Shown: positions 18,849 through 28,399, counted from the first letter of the stretch. The stretch is DNA of 64,000 nt from Bacteroidota bacterium (GCA_024743405.1 JANSWP010000001.1:62001-126000), one strand, 5' to 3'. The notes: generated by a model not told the origin, from the letters alone. Numbers and translations: made by a program.

Positions 18849-18872
18849 AAAGAAATATAAAATCAAAGGCTC

Positions 18873-20135
18873 TTAAGCTGCCTTTTTCAATAATCTTAAT
18901 TTTGACCCACTTAATTTCTCCTTAGCATAAGTTCGAGTAACCGTAAATTCTTTTATCTCTTTTTGAGATGGTAATTCAAACATTGCATCGGTCAATAAAG
19001 CTTCACAAATCGATCGCAACCCTCTCGCACCTAAATCAAATTCAAGTGCTTTTTCAGCAATAAAATCAACTGCTTCAGGTGTGATAATTAATTTGATGCC
19101 TTCCAATTCAAATAGCTTGGAATATTGACGAATAAGAGCATTTTTGGGCTCAGTCAAAATTCGGCGCATCGCCTCCAAATCAAGCGGTTCCAAATAAGTT
19201 AAAACGGGCAAACGACCGATCAACTCAGGAATCAAACCAAATCTTTTCAAGTCAACGTGATTAATATATTGCAAAAGATTTTCTCTGTCAATAAGCTCTT
19301 TATCTTGTTGGTTGAATCCAATAACCTGTGTATTCATTCGGCGCGCAATCACTTTTTCTATACCATCAAAAGCGCCTCCACAAATAAACAGAATATTACT
19401 AGTATTGACTTTTACTAGCTTTTGTTCGGGGTGTTTTCGTCCTCCTTGCGGCGGCACATTTACCTCTGTTCCTTCCAACATTTTTAATAACCCTTGTTGA
19501 ACACCCTCTCCCGAAACATCTCTAGTAATAGAAGGATTGTCGCTTTTCCGAGCAATCTTATCAATTTCGTCAATATATACGATTCCCTTCTCAGCTGCCG
19601 AAACATTATAATCACAAACTTGAAGTAATCGACTCAAAATACTCTCTACGTCCTCCCCCACATAACCAGCTTCTGTAAAGACAGTCGCATCTACAATTGA
19701 AAAAGGAACGTTTAAAAATCGAGCAATCGTTTTTGCCATTAATGTTTTTCCAGTTCCAGTTCGCCCTACAAAAAGTACATTAGATTTTTCGATTTCGACA
19801 TCTTGATCAATAACTTGTCGAAGTCTTTTGTAGTGATTATAAACGGCTACAGACAGAAACTTCTTAGCATCTTCTTGACCAATTACATATTGATCAAGAT
19901 GGTCTTTAATTTCACGGGGAGTAATCGTTTCAGGTAAGTAAAAGTCTGGTTTTGGTTGTTCTGTTTGCTCTTCTTTTGGCTTTCCATAAAGTTCCTCTTC
20001 CAAGATCTCTACTGCCTGTTCTACACATACTTCACAAATGTGTCCATCAATACCTGCAATCAAAATCAATGCTTCTGATTTGTCTCGCCCGCAAAAAGAA
20101 CATCTATAATTCTGTCTATTTTTTCGCATCCCCAT
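18873..20135 (-). CDS. clpX: ATP-dependent Clp protease ATP-binding subunit ClpX
   Basis: ClpX is the AAA+ unfoldase that feeds substrates to ClpP. Seen in order are the N-terminal zinc-binding domain (CSFCGRDK ... ICEVC), Walker [15 protein letters not shown], Walker [12 protein letters not shown], sensor ISRDV-type region ([21 protein letters not shown]) and the ClpP-docking IGF loop ([11 protein letters not shown]). The C-terminal small domain is [20 protein letters not shown]. An in-frame ATG exists at 20177. However, the TATCTTTG box at 20183-20190 would place the transcription start at about that codon, so I prefer the ATG at 20135 ([12 protein letters not shown]); 20129 is also possible. 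clpP and tig lie upstream on the same strand. Confidence 0.95.
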   Translation of the reverse strand: MGMRKNRQNYRCSFCGRDKSEALILIAGIDGHICEVCVEQAVEILEEELYGKPKEEQTEQPKPDFYLPETITPREIKDHLDQYVIGQEDAKKFLSVAVYNHYKRLRQVIDQDVEIEKSNVLFVGRTGTGKTLMAKTIARFLNVPFSIVDATVFTEAGYVGEDVESILSRLLQVCDYNVSAAEKGIVYIDEIDKIARKSDNPSITRDVSGEGVQQGLLKMLEGTEVNVPPQGGRKHPEQKLVKVNTSNILFICGGAFDGIEKVIARRMNTQVIGFNQQDKELIDRENLLQYINHVDLKRFGLIPELIGRLPVLTYLEPLDLEAMRRILTEPKNALIRQYSKLFELEGIKLIITPEAVDFIAEKALEFDLGARGLRSICEALLTDAMFELPSQKEIKEFTVTRTYAKEKLSGSKLRLLKKAA

Positions 20136-20182
20136 GAGTTGTGGTTTATATTTGATTAGATGAAAATCTAGATTCATTTTTG

Positions 20183-20190
20183 CAAAGATA
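20183..20190 (-). promoter_or_regulatory. Putative -7 box of the clpX promoter
   Basis: CAAAGATA on the plus strand reads TATCTTTG on the coding strand, matching TAnnTTTG. It follows the hairpin that probably ends the clpP transcript, so clpX seems to have its own promoter. Confidence 0.5.
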
Positions 20191-20218
20191 CACTTTGCAT
20201 TTTTGTCTCTTTATAAAG

Positions 20219-20260
20219 AAAAAGGGTTTGGGGATAATTTCGTGAGTCCCAAACCCTTTT
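20219..20260 (-). terminator. Terminator after clpP
   Basis: AAAAGGGTTTGGG (from 20219) pairs with CCCAAACCCTTTT (ending at 20260). On the minus strand the stem runs into a T-rich tract. It separates clpP from clpX. Confidence 0.7.
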
Positions 20261-20276
20261 GTTTAAATATAATCCT

Positions 20277-20984
20277 TTAAGCAGGTCGGGAGCTACCTCT
20301 TTCCAATACTTCATCTACTAAGCCATATTCTTTGGCTTCAGCACTTGTCAACCAGTAGTCACGATCACAGTCTTCTTTTATTTTTTCATAATCTTGTTCT
20401 GTATGAGTAGCCAAAATATCATACAACTCCTTTTGCATTGCCTTGATAAGTTTATATGATATTTCCATATCAGAAACTTGACCTTGCATTCCACCCATTG
20501 GTTGGTGAATCATCACTCGACTATGATACAAACAAGTTCTTTTATTCTTAGCTCCAGCAGCCAACAAAACGGCTCCCATTGAAGCGGCAATTCCAGTACA
20601 AATTGTCCCTACATCTGGAGAAATGTATTGCATGGTATCGTAAATCCCTAAACCTGCAGTTACTGAACCTCCTGGACTATTGATGTACATCAATACATCT
20701 CTTTTATTATCTGCCGACTCCATAAAAAGCAACTGAGCTTGAAGCACATTGGCTACATAATTGTCAACAGGAACGCCCATAAATATGATTCTATCCATCA
20801 TCAAACGTGAGAAAACATCCAATGCTTGAATATTCATAGAACGTTCTTCAATGACATAAGGAGTAAAGCCCTGAAGATTTGGATTGGTCGTTGGGGTTGT
20901 CTTTTCAATATATTTCTCAAGGTGCATGCTACTCATACCAAGGTGTTTGGTAGCATACTTCATGAATTCATCTTTGTGAAACAT
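20277..20984 (-). CDS. clpP: ATP-dependent Clp protease proteolytic subunit
   Basis: ClpP is the self-compartmentalised serine protease that works with ClpX. The 235-residue protein has the oligomer and active-site signature: LLFMESADNKRDVLMYINSP, nucleophile Ser in GIAASMGAVLLAAG, catalytic His in RVMIHQPMGG and Asp in DCDRDYWLTSAEAKEYGLVD. The N-terminal ~35 residues before ATP-protease homology (MFHKDEFMKYATKHLGMSSM) include possible later starts. The frame is opened at 20984, but a start at residue 8 (MKYATKH) would also fit. It is downstream of tig on the same strand, the familiar tig-clpP-clpX order. Confidence 0.96.
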   Translation of the reverse strand: MFHKDEFMKYATKHLGMSSMHLEKYIEKTTPTTNPNLQGFTPYVIEERSMNIQALDVFSRLMMDRIIFMGVPVDNYVANVLQAQLLFMESADNKRDVLMYINSPGGSVTAGLGIYDTMQYISPDVGTICTGIAASMGAVLLAAGAKNKRTCLYHSRVMIHQPMGGMQGQVSDMEISYKLIKAMQKELYDILATHTEQDYEKIKEDCDRDYWLTSAEAKEYGLVDEVLERGSSRPA

Positions 20985-21112
20985 CTAGTTTATAAGTTTT
21001 GAGTTAATAACTTTTGAGTTATTGAATATTAGGACAACTCAAAAATTAGTTTTTATTTTAAAACTCTAAATAAACACATGAGCGCCAAGGTTGTTGAGAA
21101 ACGCTAATGTAA

Positions 21113-22534
21113 TTATTCTTCCTCGTCTTCTACCTGTATAACAGGAGGTGGAGCATCTTCTTCTCTCACTTTTTCTAAAACTTCCTTGAAATCCTCTAGT
21201 GTAATAGACCTATCAGTTATGGCAAAATTGCTTTTCAAAGATTGAAAAACACGTTCATCAACCAATTCTTCTGACGCTTTGGTAAGTTGTTCGCGATCTT
21301 GAAGCAAACGATCAACCATATTATTCATCATCTCTTCATTGCCTCCAAAATATCCTCCCATATAGGAAGAGATTTTTTTAGCTAAATGATTTCTAATGTC
21401 TGCCTCTTCTAATTTTATCTCAAATTGGTCTGTCAATTTAGTAGAAATCAAAGACCACCGAAGGTTATCAGAAAATCGATCATAATCTCGATCAACTAAT
21501 TCTGGCGTATTTTGCTCGCTAGATGCCACTAACCATTTCTTCAAAAACTCATCTGGCAAAGCTAATTGCTCTTTATTATTGGCGATCAAGTCTTTCCGCA
21601 TGGCTCTGAATAACAACCCGTCAGATTCTCCCGAATGATATGCCCCTACATCTTTGCGTACTTCTTCTCTAAACTCAGCTTCTGAACTCACTTTCCCAGC
21701 GCCCAAATAGCCATCAAAAAATTCTTGGTTGAGTTCTGAAGGAACCACTCTATTGACTGAATTAATAATTGCTTCAAACGAATCTCCTACAATTACGTCT
21801 GTATCATCTTCCGTCATATTCAAAATGTATTTTCTGATATGCGTTTCATCTGCATCTTCAAGGTCATGTGGATTGACTCGAACTTTATCCCCTTTCTTTT
21901 TAGTTAAAATTTCTTTTTTCAAATCTTCATTAGCTATTCGGCTAACCAAAATACTAAAAGTGGACTCCCATCCCCCTTCTTTAATCTCATCTCCATCCAA
22001 CTCTTTCATCGTCATAGAAATCATATCATTTTCTATAATCGTATCTTCAGCATCTATTCGTTCTCCTTTTTGTTTTTGGATTCGATCTATCTCCTCATCC
22101 ACCATATTATCAGGAATCTCTACCACATATTTTTCAAAAGACTTAATCGATTCCATACCAATCAGCTCAAATTCTGGGACAAACCCTACATCAAATTTAA
22201 ACTCATAATCACTCAAGTCACGAGGGTCAAAATTGACCGCTTCCGAATTATCATTAGGAATAGGTTGTCCTAAATAGTTTGTTTCATCCTCTTGGAAAAA
22301 TTTACCCAATTCTTCTTGCAGCATATTTTGGACAATCTCGGCAAGAATAGATTTACCATAAATTTTCTTAATAAAAGAGGTTGGCGTTTTCCCTTTTCGA
22401 AAACCTTTCATCTGAGCCTTATTCTTATAGTTTTTAAGTTCTTCTATAAACTTAGGCTCATAAGATGCTTTATCAACAGTCACCGTTAAAACGGCATTTA
22501 AATTGTCAATATCTTCTCTGACAACTTTAGGCAT
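21113..22534 (-). CDS. tig: Trigger factor (ribosome-associated chaperone)
   Basis: Trigger factor binds at the ribosome exit tunnel and shields nascent chains. The 473-residue protein begins with the ribosome-binding domain containing MKGFRKGKTPTSFIKKIYGK, the family's docking loop in a Bacteroidota form. A middle FKBP-like region (EDTIIENDMISMTMKELDGD) and a long helical C-terminal chaperone domain follow. It ends in an acidic tail (EEDAPPPVIQVEDEEE). The FKBP domain is divergent, so prolyl isomerase activity cannot be assumed. It is first in the tig-clpP-clpX series, with 129 bases between it and clpP. Confidence 0.92.
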   Translation of the reverse strand: MPKVVREDIDNLNAVLTVTVDKASYEPKFIEELKNYKNKAQMKGFRKGKTPTSFIKKIYGKSILAEIVQNMLQEELGKFFQEDETNYLGQPIPNDNSEAVNFDPRDLSDYEFKFDVGFVPEFELIGMESIKSFEKYVVEIPDNMVDEEIDRIQKQKGERIDAEDTIIENDMISMTMKELDGDEIKEGGWESTFSILVSRIANEDLKKEILTKKKGDKVRVNPHDLEDADETHIRKYILNMTEDDTDVIVGDSFEAIINSVNRVVPSELNQEFFDGYLGAGKVSSEAEFREEVRKDVGAYHSGESDGLLFRAMRKDLIANNKEQLALPDEFLKKWLVASSEQNTPELVDRDYDRFSDNLRWSLISTKLTDQFEIKLEEADIRNHLAKKISSYMGGYFGGNEEMMNNMVDRLLQDREQLTKASEELVDERVFQSLKSNFAITDRSITLEDFKEVLEKVREEDAPPPVIQVEDEEE

Positions 22535-22676
22535 AGTATTAATGTTTTATGAAATTGGATTTTTCAGAATATATCGAAGGTTTCTTTGTATCAAGCAGTT
22601 TGTGAAGAAGAGATGCTGACTTATTGTTAAATATCAACTCCGATGTTTAAACGGAAAAGTAAATTCAAAAAAGAAC

Positions 22677-22695
22677 CTCCGCCAAACAGGCGGAG
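22677..22695 (-). terminator. Terminator after tRNA-Leu
   Basis: CTCCGCC (22677-22683) and GGCGGAG (22689-22695) form a 7-bp GC stem with loop AAACA. On the minus strand it is followed by TTCTTTTTTG, about ten bases beyond the tRNA 3' end. Confidence 0.75.
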
Positions 22696-22705
22696 TTTCT
22701 TTTCG

Positions 22706-22787
22706 TGCGGGTGGAGGGACTCGAACCCCCACGCCTTGCGGCACTAGATCCTAAGTCTAGCACGTCTACCAATTTCGCCACACCCGC
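22706..22787 (-). tRNA. tRNA-Leu, anticodon UAG
   Basis: On the minus strand the gene reads GCGGGTGTGGCGAAATTGG at its 5' end and closes with CACCCGC plus discriminator A. The acceptor stem is 7 bp. The anticodon stem is CTAGA/TCTAG with loop CTTAGGA, so the anticodon is UAG and the codon read is CUA. A class II variable arm (GCC-GCAA-GGC) is present, as required for tRNA-Leu. The T arm has GGTTCGAGTCC. The CCA end is not encoded. A hairpin terminator follows. Confidence 0.95.
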
Positions 22788-23069
22788 TTTTTATTTTGGA
22801 ATTGCAATTTTTGATTCATGAATTCTCCTGAAATGAATCTATTAAATTAACTTCTATTAGTTTGATTATTAGCCATTTAAAAGAAATAACACAATATAAT
22901 CAATACAGAAATATCAGATATCTATTGTTCAAAATTTGCAAATCTTTTCCCCTTTTTGGAAAAGCGGTGCAAAGATAACAGGATTTAGAAAAAATAATAG
23001 ATTTTTTCACTCAAATTAAAAGATGTTTTTTCGGAACCTTGCTCCATAGCGTTAACGTAATAATTTTCT

Positions 23070-23077
23070 TAGCTTTG
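23070..23077 (+). promoter_or_regulatory. Putative -7 box of the rel promoter
   Basis: TAGCTTTG matches TAnnTTTG. The predicted start (about 23084) lies immediately before a large hairpin, giving a leader of about 200 nt. Confidence 0.4.
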
Positions 23078-23086
23078 TATTAGAGA

Positions 23087-23153
23087 AAAGGTTCAAAGTT
23101 CTAGGTATAATAATTATATTACATGATTTGATTACTTAGCACTTTGAACCTTT
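23087..23153 (+). promoter_or_regulatory. Large hairpin in the rel leader
   Basis: A 21-base arm starting AAAGGTTCAAAG (23087-23107) pairs with an arm ending CTTTGAACCTTT (23133-23153), with 19 of 21 positions matching. The loop is about 25 AT-rich bases. There is no T run after it, so it is not an obvious terminator. Its function is unknown. Confidence 0.45.
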
Positions 23154-23287
23154 CCATTATGTAAAAATTCTAATCCTTTGGCAACTCAGCGAATTTGTCA
23201 AAAAAGGAAAATTTTGAAGGTTATTTGAATATTAGAATAGATTAAGTTCGGAACCTTTTTTCTATGAAATTTTAGGAGTTAAATGTT

Positions 23288-25507
23288 ATGCCTACAACTG
23301 TAATTCCATATGCAGAAGAAGATAAGCAACTCATTCAAAGAGCTTATCGAAAATTACTAAAATCGATCAAGACTCCAATGGATGACCATGATCGTATGAA
23401 TATCCGAAATGCCTACGAATTGGCAGTACAAGCACATGCAAAGCAACGTCGAAAATCAGGTGAACCCTACATTTTGCACCCAATTGAAGTTGCTAGAATC
23501 AGTGCAGAGGAAATTGGGCTTGGTCCTACAGCTATCGTTGCCGCACTATTACATGACGTGGTAGAGGATACAGATACCTCTTTGAACGATATCAAGAAAA
23601 TTTTTGGAGACAAGATTGCCAAAATTGTTGATGGGTTGACTAAATTGGACGGAAGCTATGATTCAGAAAGTCCTCAGGCAGAAAATTTCAAAAAGGTACT
23701 AAGTACATTGGTTGAAGATGTTCGGGTCGTTTTAATAAAGATGGCCGATAGGCTCCACAATATGCGGACTCTAGGCTCTATGCCTCGACATAAACAATTG
23801 AAAATTGCAGCAGAAACCAGCTACATATACTCCCCTTTGGCCCATCGATTAGGGCTTTATAAGTTCAAAACAGAATTTCAGGATTTATGTATGAAAATTA
23901 CAGATGCTGAAACTTATCTTGACATCGCAAAAAAACTAAATGCAACAAAACAAGATCGAACTTTATACATCAACGAGTTCATAAAACCGCTCACAAAATT
24001 ATTGGATGAAATTGGTGTCCCCTATCGAATTACCGGTCGACCTAAATCCATTTTTTCGATTTGGAATAAAATCAAAATTAAAAAAGTCCCCTTTGAAGAA
24101 ATTTATGACCTCTTCGCAGTTCGAATCATCATTGACGTTGAGCGAAAAAGAGAAAAACCAATTTGCTGGGCTGTTTATTCTATTGTAACAGATGTTTACA
24201 AACCTATTCCGGAAAGACTAAAAGATTGGATAACAACCCCAAAATCGAATGGTTATGAATCGTTGCATACTACGGTTGTTGGCCCCAAAGGTCGGTATGT
24301 AGAAGTTCAAGTTCGGAGTGAACGGATGGATGAAATTGCTGAGCGTGGTTTTGCAGCACATTGGAAATATAAAGGCGTAAATGATAGTGAAGATGTCTAT
24401 GACAATTGGCTAGATGGTGTTCGGGAAATACTAGAAAACCCAACAGAAGATGCCCTAGAATTTTTGAGTGACTTCAAGACCAATCTTTTCCACGAGGAAG
24501 TATATGTCACCACGCCAAGAGGAGACATGAAAGTTTTGCCTAAAGGAGCAACAGCTCTTGATTTCGCTTTTCATATTCACTCAGATGTTGGCTATCGTTG
24601 TAAAGCTTTAAAAGTGAATAATCGGCTAGTCAGAATGGGCTATAAATTGCAAAATGGAGATCAAGTCCAAGTTATTACTGACAAGAACCAAAAGCCCACT
24701 GAAGATTGGTTGAAACTGGTTGTCACTGGAAAAGCACGTTCCAAAATTCGTTCTTCAATGAAAGAGGAACGACGAAAATTTGGGGAATTTGGTAAAGAAA
24801 CCTTGATGCGAAAGCTCAAAAACAACAAAGTAGATTTTGATAATGGTGCGGATACGTTGGTTAATTATTTTGAGTTGAAATCACGTCCTGACTTATATTA
24901 TGAGATTGCGATGGAGCACATCAATTTGACGGAAGTGCTCAAAAAATTTAATGTCAAAGAGCGAAAATTGGTAGAAATTCCAATTGAAATTGTGGTCATT
25001 CCTGAACCTAAACCTAAGACTCCAACTAAAGCTGATAAAAAAGTTGAAGGCAAACACAAATTACTGATTGGAGGCGAACCAGGTGAGCAATACAATTATT
25101 CCTTTGCCAACTGTTGTAATCCAGTACAAGGCGATAATGTCTTTGCTTATTTGACAGTCAATGCAGGGATCAAAATTCACCGAGCCAATTGTCCTAATGC
25201 TCGCCATCTTTTGGCAAATTATGGATATAGAGTAATGAAAGCGGACTGGATTGTCACCACCAATAGCTCTTTTGTGGCAGATTTAGTAATTACTGGAATA
25301 GATGCCGGTCGAGGGGTAATTCAAGATTTAATGAATGCGATTACCTCTACTTTAGATATTAATATTCGTTCCTTTTCAATCGCAGGAAATGAAGGCTATT
25401 ACGAAGGAAAAATAAGCCTTTTAGTCGCTAATAAGGATCAATTAATTGTAGCTATCAAGACACTAGAAAGTTTAGATAATGTTTCGACAGTGACCCGAGT
25501 TGAGTAA
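23288..25507 (+). CDS. Bifunctional (p)ppGpp synthetase/hydrolase (Rel/SpoT)
   Basis: This enzyme makes and degrades the stringent-response alarmone (p)ppGpp. Domains in the 739 residues are as follows. The HD hydrolase domain has HPIEVARISAEEIG and ALLHDVVEDTD with intact metal-binding residues, plus MADRLHNMRTLGSMP. The synthetase domain has GRPKSIFSIWNKIK and IYDLFAVRIII. The TGS domain is near residue 405 (EVYVTTPRGDMKVLPKGAT). A conserved-cysteine region has FANCCNPVQGD and HRANCPNA, and a C-terminal ACT domain ends the protein. Both catalytic halves look functional. As far as can be seen here it is the only such gene, consistent with the single long Rel found in many Bacteroidota. The ATG at 23288 is used. 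Confidence 0.94.
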   Translation: MPTTVIPYAEEDKQLIQRAYRKLLKSIKTPMDDHDRMNIRNAYELAVQAHAKQRRKSGEPYILHPIEVARISAEEIGLGPTAIVAALLHDVVEDTDTSLNDIKKIFGDKIAKIVDGLTKLDGSYDSESPQAENFKKVLSTLVEDVRVVLIKMADRLHNMRTLGSMPRHKQLKIAAETSYIYSPLAHRLGLYKFKTEFQDLCMKITDAETYLDIAKKLNATKQDRTLYINEFIKPLTKLLDEIGVPYRITGRPKSIFSIWNKIKIKKVPFEEIYDLFAVRIIIDVERKREKPICWAVYSIVTDVYKPIPERLKDWITTPKSNGYESLHTTVVGPKGRYVEVQVRSERMDEIAERGFAAHWKYKGVNDSEDVYDNWLDGVREILENPTEDALEFLSDFKTNLFHEEVYVTTPRGDMKVLPKGATALDFAFHIHSDVGYRCKALKVNNRLVRMGYKLQNGDQVQVITDKNQKPTEDWLKLVVTGKARSKIRSSMKEERRKFGEFGKETLMRKLKNNKVDFDNGADTLVNYFELKSRPDLYYEIAMEHINLTEVLKKFNVKERKLVEIPIEIVVIPEPKPKTPTKADKKVEGKHKLLIGGEPGEQYNYSFANCCNPVQGDNVFAYLTVNAGIKIHRANCPNARHLLANYGYRVMKADWIVTTNSSFVADLVITGIDAGRGVIQDLMNAITSTLDINIRSFSIAGNEGYYEGKISLLVANKDQLIVAIKTLESLDNVSTVTRVE

Positions 25508-25567
25508 TTGGGACTTGGAAATTATTCATCGGTCAATAATCCCAAACTCGACTCTAAACAGCATTGT

Positions 25568-26887
25568 TCAAGTGGCAGACTGAATTTGATCTTCAGACTT
25601 TCTAAAGTAATTCAATCCGATCAATAAAAACAGAAGAAATAGCGAAATTCCATAATTATTCTCAATCGTATTCTCCATAAAAAAGGAAAGAAAAATGATG
25701 GCATGCAAAGCTGAAAACAGCGGGTTTTTCCAATTTTCCTGATAAAAAAGGGGATAGAAAAAAGCAAAAAGGAATATCAAAAGCCCCACTATTCCAACTC
25801 CCGCATATAATGTAACAAATTGACTATGTGGCATTCTTTTTGAAAATTTTCCACCGTATTTGTTGGCATAAATTTGATACATCCTTTTCTTTAGATCTCC
25901 TGCACCAATTCCAAAAACAGGATGTTCGTTTCCGATACTAACACCAATTTCTAAAGATGTAATCCTCTCAGAATCAGAGTAGTCTTTCCCCAAACCCTTT
26001 TGGTATTGTTTGAAGTCCCAGAGTGCATAATCAATTTTATTTTTTAAACTGGGAAGCATTTGATAAGCCAGATAAGGAATGCTGGCCAATCCTAAAATCA
26101 AAGCCAGACCTACAAAATATCGTCTCGTTTTTAAGATAAAGAATAAGGTCAAGCAAAAAAATGCGAAATAAAAAGAAGCCAGACCACTACGCACAGAAAT
26201 AACGTGTAAAAAAACGAATAAAATGATGGTCATTCCTCCAATAAACCACCGCTCTGATGGATTCGAAATATAAAATTTTTCATAAAAAAGTGTTCCCCCA
26301 GCGAGGATAGAAAGCACCAAAGTCAGGGAGAATCGAATGTGATTGGAGGGTGTCGGAAAAGGGATCCCACGGCTTAATTGATCATTTACAGCCTCAAAAT
26401 TTCCAAAATATTGACCCAATGACCAAAGGGAGGCGACAAACATCGTCAACACTAAAAAGTAAAAGACCACATACACTTCTTTTTTTGTCAATTTTGGTAT
26501 GCTCAGAAAGGCAAAGGGAAGGATTAAAAAAGGTAATTTTATACGCAATCTTTCCAATAAATAGTCCCAATCACTAGACCATGTTCCCGAAATCAAAACC
26601 AATAGAAAAGGAATAGAAACGACCCACCAAACCTTCTCAGATTTGAATTTTTGAAAGTTCTCTTTTAAAGTATCTCGAATTGTAATTTTGACTTGTGGCC
26701 CATTGATTTTCAGTTGAAAAAAAGCCAATACCAAAAGTCCAATCATCGAAACAGAAATCAAAAATTCTGCTGATAGAATCATGCTGACAATCCAGATAAG
26801 CAAAAAAATAAGTGCTTGTAATTTATATGTTTTCAATATATCATAATGAACCATGAACCATGAACCTTTTTCAAATTCATCGCTCAT
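25568..26887 (-). CDS. O-antigen ligase/polymerase-like membrane protein
   Basis: A 439-residue polytopic membrane protein with about ten to twelve hydrophobic segments. A large extracytoplasmic loop near residues 270-365 contains ERITSLEIGVSIGNEHPVFG, IGAGDLKKRMYQIYANK and MPHSQFVTLYAGVGIVGLLIF. The G-x-G ... H-(S/N)-x-F pattern is typical of the Wzy_C (WaaL/O-antigen ligase) family, which joins or polymerises glycans on the outer face of the inner membrane. No other glycan genes are adjacent; the nearest hint is the remnant at 9.2 kb. The frame opens at 26887. A start at residue 12 (MVHYDILKTY) is equally plausible. Confidence 0.75.
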   Translation of the reverse strand: MSDEFEKGSWFMVHYDILKTYKLQALIFLLIWIVSMILSAEFLISVSMIGLLVLAFFQLKINGPQVKITIRDTLKENFQKFKSEKVWWVVSIPFLLVLISGTWSSDWDYLLERLRIKLPFLILPFAFLSIPKLTKKEVYVVFYFLVLTMFVASLWSLGQYFGNFEAVNDQLSRGIPFPTPSNHIRFSLTLVLSILAGGTLFYEKFYISNPSERWFIGGMTIILFVFLHVISVRSGLASFYFAFFCLTLFFILKTRRYFVGLALILGLASIPYLAYQMLPSLKNKIDYALWDFKQYQKGLGKDYSDSERITSLEIGVSIGNEHPVFGIGAGDLKKRMYQIYANKYGGKFSKRMPHSQFVTLYAGVGIVGLLIFLFAFFYPLFYQENWKNPLFSALHAIIFLSFFMENTIENNYGISLFLLFLLIGLNYFRKSEDQIQSAT

Positions 26888-27250
26888 CTTTTATTGTTTA
26901 AAGTTATTTTTCGCCCCAATTCGACAGCACATTCTATTTTGAACGAGTCGTTTTAATTTATCTTTTGTGCAAAGGCGATTTTTGCAAAGATCGTAATCAA
27001 ATTGCCAATATTGCTGTGTAATTCGATTTTTCAGTATTAATTTTTTTCTCCTTTAAAAAGTTAAATGCTCAAGCATTCAAAGCTAGACTAATTTTAAGAA
27101 TGAATACAAATAGGTTGAGAATTTTGACTTGTGCTTTTTGTTCCTGATTTTGTTAAAAAAACTACCGGAGTTCTATTTAAAACTTCAGTAAATAAACTGC
27201 ATTTGATTCGGAACTTTTCCTTATGCTTTACGTTTTTCAACCCAAACTAC
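26888..27250. other. Intergenic stretch without recognised gene
   Basis: AT-rich spacer between the divergent O-antigen-ligase-like gene and pheS. It holds only short open frames with no recognisable product. I see no repeat copy, tRNA or strong hairpin before the pheS promoter region at its right end. Confidence 0.6.
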
Positions 27251-27258
27251 TACCTTTG
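27251..27258 (+). promoter_or_regulatory. Putative -7 box of the pheS promoter
   Basis: TACCTTTG matches TAnnTTTG, and pheS begins 103 bases downstream. The space between holds a strong inverted repeat (see the leader feature). Confidence 0.5.
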
Positions 27259-27283
27259 TGCCCGTTTTGAAAATTGTGTTTTA

Positions 27284-27352
27284 GTATTCATGTATTCAAG
27301 TCTTTGTATATAAACCAAACTTGAATACATAAAGACTCGAACACATGAATAC
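27284..27352 (+). promoter_or_regulatory. pheS leader with alternative base pairing
   Basis: The 22-base arm 27284-27305 (starting GTATTCATG) pairs with 27331-27352 (ending CATGAATAC), with 20 of 22 positions matching. Within it TGTATTCAAG (27291-27300) can instead pair perfectly with CTTGAATACA (27320-27329). The alternatives exclude each other. The structure ends ten bases before the pheS start codon. An attenuator or initiation switch is inference; no T-box-like elements are recognised. Confidence 0.45.
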
Positions 27353-27361
27353 ATCCAACTC

Positions 27362-28399
27362 ATGTCTGTAGAAATTTTCGGAAAAGTCAATCAAATAATT
27401 GAAGAGATAAAAACTGCCTCACCAAAGGCAAAAGAAGAGATCGAACAATTCAGAATTAAATACCTCGGTTCAAAGAATGTTTTGAAGCCTTTAATGGGTG
27501 AAATTAGAAATATCGCCAACGAACAAAAGAAAGATTATGGTCAATTAGTCAATCAGGCTAAACAAGTGGCGGAGGCAAAATTTCAACAATTAAAAGATGC
27601 GTTAGAATCAGCGGCTGAAGATGCTTCTGCTCATAATATTGACCTTACCGCACCCGGGGAACCGATCGAATTAGGATCTCGTCACCCAAATTCGATTGTT
27701 ATGAATCGAATTATAGAAATTTTTCAAAGAATGGGTTTTGCAGTGGCTGAAGAACGTGAAATTGAAGATGATTGGCACAATTTCACTGCCATGAATACAC
27801 CAGAAGATCATCCTGCAAGGGATATGCAAGACACCTATTATTTGAAAGATTCGACGGAAATGTTGTTGCGTACGCATACTTCCTCTGTTCAAGCTCGAGT
27901 CATGACGACTACTCAACCACCAATTCGAATTATCGCACCTGGTCGGGTTTATCGAAATGAAACCATTTCGGCACGAGCGCATTGCCAGTTCCATCAGGTC
28001 GAAGGGCTATATATTGATGAAGGTGTTTCTTTTGCTGATTTGAAGCAAACACTATTGCACTTTTCAAAGGAGATGTACGGTCCAAATACTAGAATTCGAC
28101 TTCGACCAAGTTATTTCCCATTTACTGAACCTAGTGCAGAAATGGATATTTCTTGCTTCGTTTGTGATTCGAAAGGATGTAATATTTGTAAATATACAGG
28201 TTGGGTAGAGATTTTAGGTTGTGGAATGGTTGATCCGCAGGTTCTGGAAAATTGTGGAATTGATTCGAAAAAATATTCTGGCTACGCCTTCGGAATGGGC
28301 ATTGAACGTCAAGCCATATTAAAATATAAAATCAACGATATTCGATTATTATTCGAAAATGATGTTCGGTTTTTGAAACAGTTTTCTTCGACACTTTAA
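27362..28399 (+). CDS. pheS: Phenylalanyl-tRNA synthetase alpha subunit
   Basis: PheS is the catalytic subunit of the (alpha beta)2 enzyme that charges tRNA-Phe. The 345-residue protein has the N-terminal coiled-coil (Phe_tRNA-synt_N: FRIKYLGSKNVLKPLMGEIR). The class II core has motif 2 (RIIAPGRVYRNETISARAH, then QFHQVEGLYID) and motif 3 (GYAFGMGIERQAILKY). The stretch CFVCDSKGCNICKYTGWVE holds four Cys in the usual position. Length is normal. pheT is not in the window, so the subunits are encoded separately. It is followed by a perfect hairpin and then gatA. Confidence 0.96.
   Translation: MSVEIFGKVNQIIEEIKTASPKAKEEIEQFRIKYLGSKNVLKPLMGEIRNIANEQKKDYGQLVNQAKQVAEAKFQQLKDALESAAEDASAHNIDLTAPGEPIELGSRHPNSIVMNRIIEIFQRMGFAVAEEREIEDDWHNFTAMNTPEDHPARDMQDTYYLKDSTEMLLRTHTSSVQARVMTTTQPPIRIIAPGRVYRNETISARAHCQFHQVEGLYIDEGVSFADLKQTLLHFSKEMYGPNTRIRLRPSYFPFTEPSAEMDISCFVCDSKGCNICKYTGWVEILGCGMVDPQVLENCGIDSKKYSGYAFGMGIERQAILKYKINDIRLLFENDVRFLKQFSSTL

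Noticed and set aside
21729-22208. 159-residue plus-strand frame opposite tig
   Set aside because: Ser/Ile-rich composition is the typical antisense reading of an acidic coding sequence. There is no motif and tig is certain.
23027-23258. Direct repeat CGGAACCTT flanking the rel leader, as a possible insertion footprint
   Set aside because: Nine bases only, with no transposase or inverted ends at the repeat. Chance in AT-rich DNA is likely.
25568-26887. O-antigen ligase-like gene as part of a glycan cluster
   Set aside because: Flanked by rel and pheS, with no glycosyltransferase or flippase nearby; treated as an isolated gene.
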